Shown: positions 61,950 to 64,000 of the stretch, piece by piece
Numbering within the stretch: position 1 is the first letter of the stretch
Layout of the letters: each line of letters begins with the position of its first letter
Origin: G963677485 sp942492855
GTDB taxonomy: Bacteria; Armatimonadota; HRBIN16
Length of the DNA: 64,000 bases
Direction: 5' to 3'
Assembly: GCA_942492855.1 (NCBI GenBank)
Contig: OW818647.1
Coordinates: 1,116,001-1,180,000 of the forward strand
The notes under the pieces: model-generated
Told to the model about the DNA's origin: nothing
Database searches by the model: none
The model's input: only the letters and a program-made list of their open reading frames with translations
Made by a program: the position numbers and the translations under genes

Positions 61950-63899
61950 ATGCCATCCCAGACCGACCCACCTACCGTCAAGCCGAAAGGAGTGAGCTTC
62001 AGAGCGATACTGCTCGGGCTGTTGTTAATACCGGGCATCGCCTGGTTCAACATGAGCGTGGAAGAGATACGCTATGCAGGCCAGCCCACGACCGTCGCCC
62101 CGATGCCGCACATCCTGGCACTTTTACTGATCATCGTGGGATTCAACTCTCTTGCTGGCCGTATCAGGCCATCCTGGAAGATGAGCACAGGTGAGGTGCT
62201 CACGGTCTACTTCATGGCGTTCATGGGTGCCTCGATGAGTTCGCATGACCTGATCGCAGTCATGACCCCCACCCTGACTTACGGCTACCAGTACGCCAAC
62301 CCCGCCAACGGCTGGGCACGCGACATCCTGCCATACATCCCTAAATGGATGGCGGTGAGTGATCCCCACGCTCTGCAAGCCTACTACACAGGCAATGTGA
62401 ACTTCTGGCAGGCGAAGGAGATGGCGGTCTGGGTGAAGCCGCTGCTTATCTGGTCGGCATTCTTCAGCGTGCTGGCGTTTGGCACGATGTGCCTCGCTGC
62501 AGTGCTGCGTAAGCAGTGGACAGAGCGCGAGCGGTTGAGCTACCCTCTGGTGCAGTTCACCCTGGAGCTTCTGCAGCCCAAGCAGCCGGTTTTCCGCAAC
62601 CCGCTGTTCTGGACCGCATTCGGCATCGCGGCCATCCACGACTGCTGGTTTGGTCTGGCCTCGTTATTCCCCACTATCCCTATTCCTTATACACGGATGC
62701 TGCAGCTTGAGACCTTCATCACCAGTCCGCCCTGGAACTCCGTAGGTTGGACCCCCATGGCCTTTTTCCCCTGGCTCTTAGGAATCGGCGTGCTGCTACC
62801 CACGGACCTGCTGTTTTCGCTCTGGTTCTTCTTTTGGGCCTGGAAACTGGAGCCGGTCATCGCCGCGCAGTACGGATGGAGCCAGATACCGGGCTTTCCG
62901 TATGTACAGCAGCAGATGATCGGGTGCATTTTCGCCATATCGGCATTCACCATCTACATGGCACGCCATGCGCTGTGGAAGGGCCTTTCGGCGATCTGGC
63001 GGAAGAGCGACGGCGAGGACGCGAATGAGCCGCTGCCCTATCGGTGGGCGGCGTGGGGATTCATCGCCGCGCAACTGGCACTATTCGGGTTCTTCTCGAT
63101 CGCAGGGATGAGTGCCTGGATGATCTGCGCGGTGCTGGGCCTGTATCTGCTGATCTCCATCGCATTCGCCCGTATGAGGGCGGAGCTGGGTGTGCCCGAG
63201 ACCGAACAGGGAGAGGGTGCCCCCGACCGTCTGATCCCGGTTTTGTTCGGAACCACGAACATGACCAACTCCGACATTGCGATGATCCCCTTCATCCATG
63301 GGTTCTGCCGTGGATTCCGCAGCAACCCCATGCCGCTGGCGGCGGAAAGCTACCGGGCGGCTGAGCGCACACATATTAATATGCGCGGCATGTTCTGGGC
63401 GGTTGCGCTGGCCGTGGTATGGGCGTGTGTCTGCGCCTTCTTTATTAATGTAGGGCTGCACTACCAGTGGGGTGCCGCTGCCAAGGTGGACAGCCCATAT
63501 GTGAGCATGATCTTCGGCAACGAGGGCTACACCATGGCGCAGACCGCCAAATCGGGTGCTCAGGGCGTTGTCCGGCAGGGAAATGTGCTGGCGGCGATGG
63601 CGGTCGGGTTCATCTCGACCATCTCCCTGTTTATCATCAGGCTTCAGATGGTTAGCTTCCCACTGCACCCGGTTGGGCTGGCGGTAAGTGCCAACTGGGG
63701 CGGTGCGATGATCTGGTTCACCATGCTCATCGCCTGGACGTGTAAGGTCACGCTGCTCAAGATAGGCGGCTTGAAGCTGTTCCAGCGCGCCTTGCCGTTC
63801 TTCCTGGGCCTCACGCTGGGCGAGTGTATGGTCGGCACCATGTGGTACCTCATCAGCGCCCTCACCGGCACGAAGACCTTCATCATGTGGCCCTATTAG
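61950..63899 (+). CDS. Large multi-pass membrane protein (DUF6785/DUF6784-type)
   Basis: 649 residues, AGAGGT before the ATG at 61950. About 14 to 15 membrane helices. The phrases MSTGEVLTVYFMAFMGASMSSH, LTERERLSYPLVQF-like loop and LIPVLFGTTNMTNSD are features I associate with the DUF6785/DUF6784 family, which is common in Armatimonadota, Verrucomicrobiota and Planctomycetota. It resembles OPT-type oligopeptide transporters in layout. Role unknown; a transporter for peptides or sugar derivatives is possible. Confidence 0.78.
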   Translation: MPSQTDPPTVKPKGVSFRAILLGLLLIPGIAWFNMSVEEIRYAGQPTTVAPMPHILALLLIIVGFNSLAGRIRPSWKMSTGEVLTVYFMAFMGASMSSHDLIAVMTPTLTYGYQYANPANGWARDILPYIPKWMAVSDPHALQAYYTGNVNFWQAKEMAVWVKPLLIWSAFFSVLAFGTMCLAAVLRKQWTERERLSYPLVQFTLELLQPKQPVFRNPLFWTAFGIAAIHDCWFGLASLFPTIPIPYTRMLQLETFITSPPWNSVGWTPMAFFPWLLGIGVLLPTDLLFSLWFFFWAWKLEPVIAAQYGWSQIPGFPYVQQQMIGCIFAISAFTIYMARHALWKGLSAIWRKSDGEDANEPLPYRWAAWGFIAAQLALFGFFSIAGMSAWMICAVLGLYLLISIAFARMRAELGVPETEQGEGAPDRLIPVLFGTTNMTNSDIAMIPFIHGFCRGFRSNPMPLAAESYRAAERTHINMRGMFWAVALAVVWACVCAFFINVGLHYQWGAAAKVDSPYVSMIFGNEGYTMAQTAKSGAQGVVRQGNVLAAMAVGFISTISLFIIRLQMVSFPLHPVGLAVSANWGGAMIWFTMLIAWTCKVTLLKIGGLKLFQRALPFFLGLTLGECMVGTMWYLISALTGTKTFIMWPY

Positions 63900-63964
63900 C
63901 AGGTTAGGCGGTAACACCGCTGACGAGGCTTGTAAGGGTGATTTCCGTTCGCAACTACGCCTGA

Positions 63965-64000
63965 CCGGGGCACGGTTTCCGTGCCCATGGGCGGTTCGCG
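63965..64000. repeat. GC-rich palindromes cut by the window end
   Basis: GGGGCACGGTTTCCGTGCCC followed by GGGCGGTTCGCG, the start of another GGGCGGTTCGCGAACCGCCC palindrome. Confidence 0.7.

Overview
The window reads as a chromosomal segment of a heterotrophic, carbohydrate-degrading bacterium. Armatimonadota is my best guess and is inference only. It rests on moderately high GC, a DUF6785-type membrane protein, and many secreted glycosidases. Cobalamin-dependent methionine synthesis, URO-D / Gfo-Idh-MocA / LacI sugar modules and very heavy intergenic palindromic repeats also fit. RecA and GyrA are present and intact, so this is chromosome and not plasmid.

Layout. (1) 1-5915: a tightly coupled six-gene cluster of unknown function: a membrane-anchored protein, a small membrane protein, a Gln-rich coiled-coil protein, a ClpB-D2-like AAA+ ATPase with a degenerate N-terminal half, an NrdG-like radical SAM protein, and a zinc-ribbon/FHA protein. 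(2) 6566-22544: sugar and polysaccharide genes (acyltransferase, glycosyltransferase, GH2, GH63-like, GH42-like, sugar isomerase, URO-D-like, Gfo/Idh/MocA, LacI regulator). (3) 22872-33084: secreted esterase-like protein, CAAX-type protease, TPR protein, CIA30 protein, beta-helix protein, amidohydrolase and M24 peptidase homologue, separated by repeats and two MITE-like elements. (4) 33620-39580: a three-gene operon of a membrane protein with a cytoplasmic tail of about ten Cys in an Ala-Cys-His-Ser repeat, a PqqD-radical SAM-SPASM enzyme and a four-helix membrane protein. The enzyme gene is split by an insertion sequence carrying an AbrB-like gene and a frameshifted transposase. (5) 40228-44595: an AT-richer defence/accessory island (Abi_C protein, SieB-like protein, membrane proteins, a decayed type IIL restriction gene). 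(6) 45240-59072: core genes gyrA, a ThuA/dehydrogenase/AraC locus, a split EamA transporter, a methionine cluster (Hcy methyltransferase, MetH without its Hcy domain, rubredoxin, fused Hcy methyltransferase/MetF), and recA. (7) 59237-63899: a PIN-domain pair, a remnant of the earlier accessory genes, a thioredoxin-fold protein and a large DUF6785-type membrane protein.

Genes within each block seem to work together through ATGA stop/start overlaps and short gaps. The two candidates for an undescribed system are the CxxxC-tail/radical SAM operon (33620-39580) and the AAA+/radical SAM/FHA cluster (1-5915). The intergenic regions are dominated by several families of palindromic and short-period repeats. 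Some recur in a fixed order, and I describe them by locus. I saw no tRNA, rRNA or CRISPR array.
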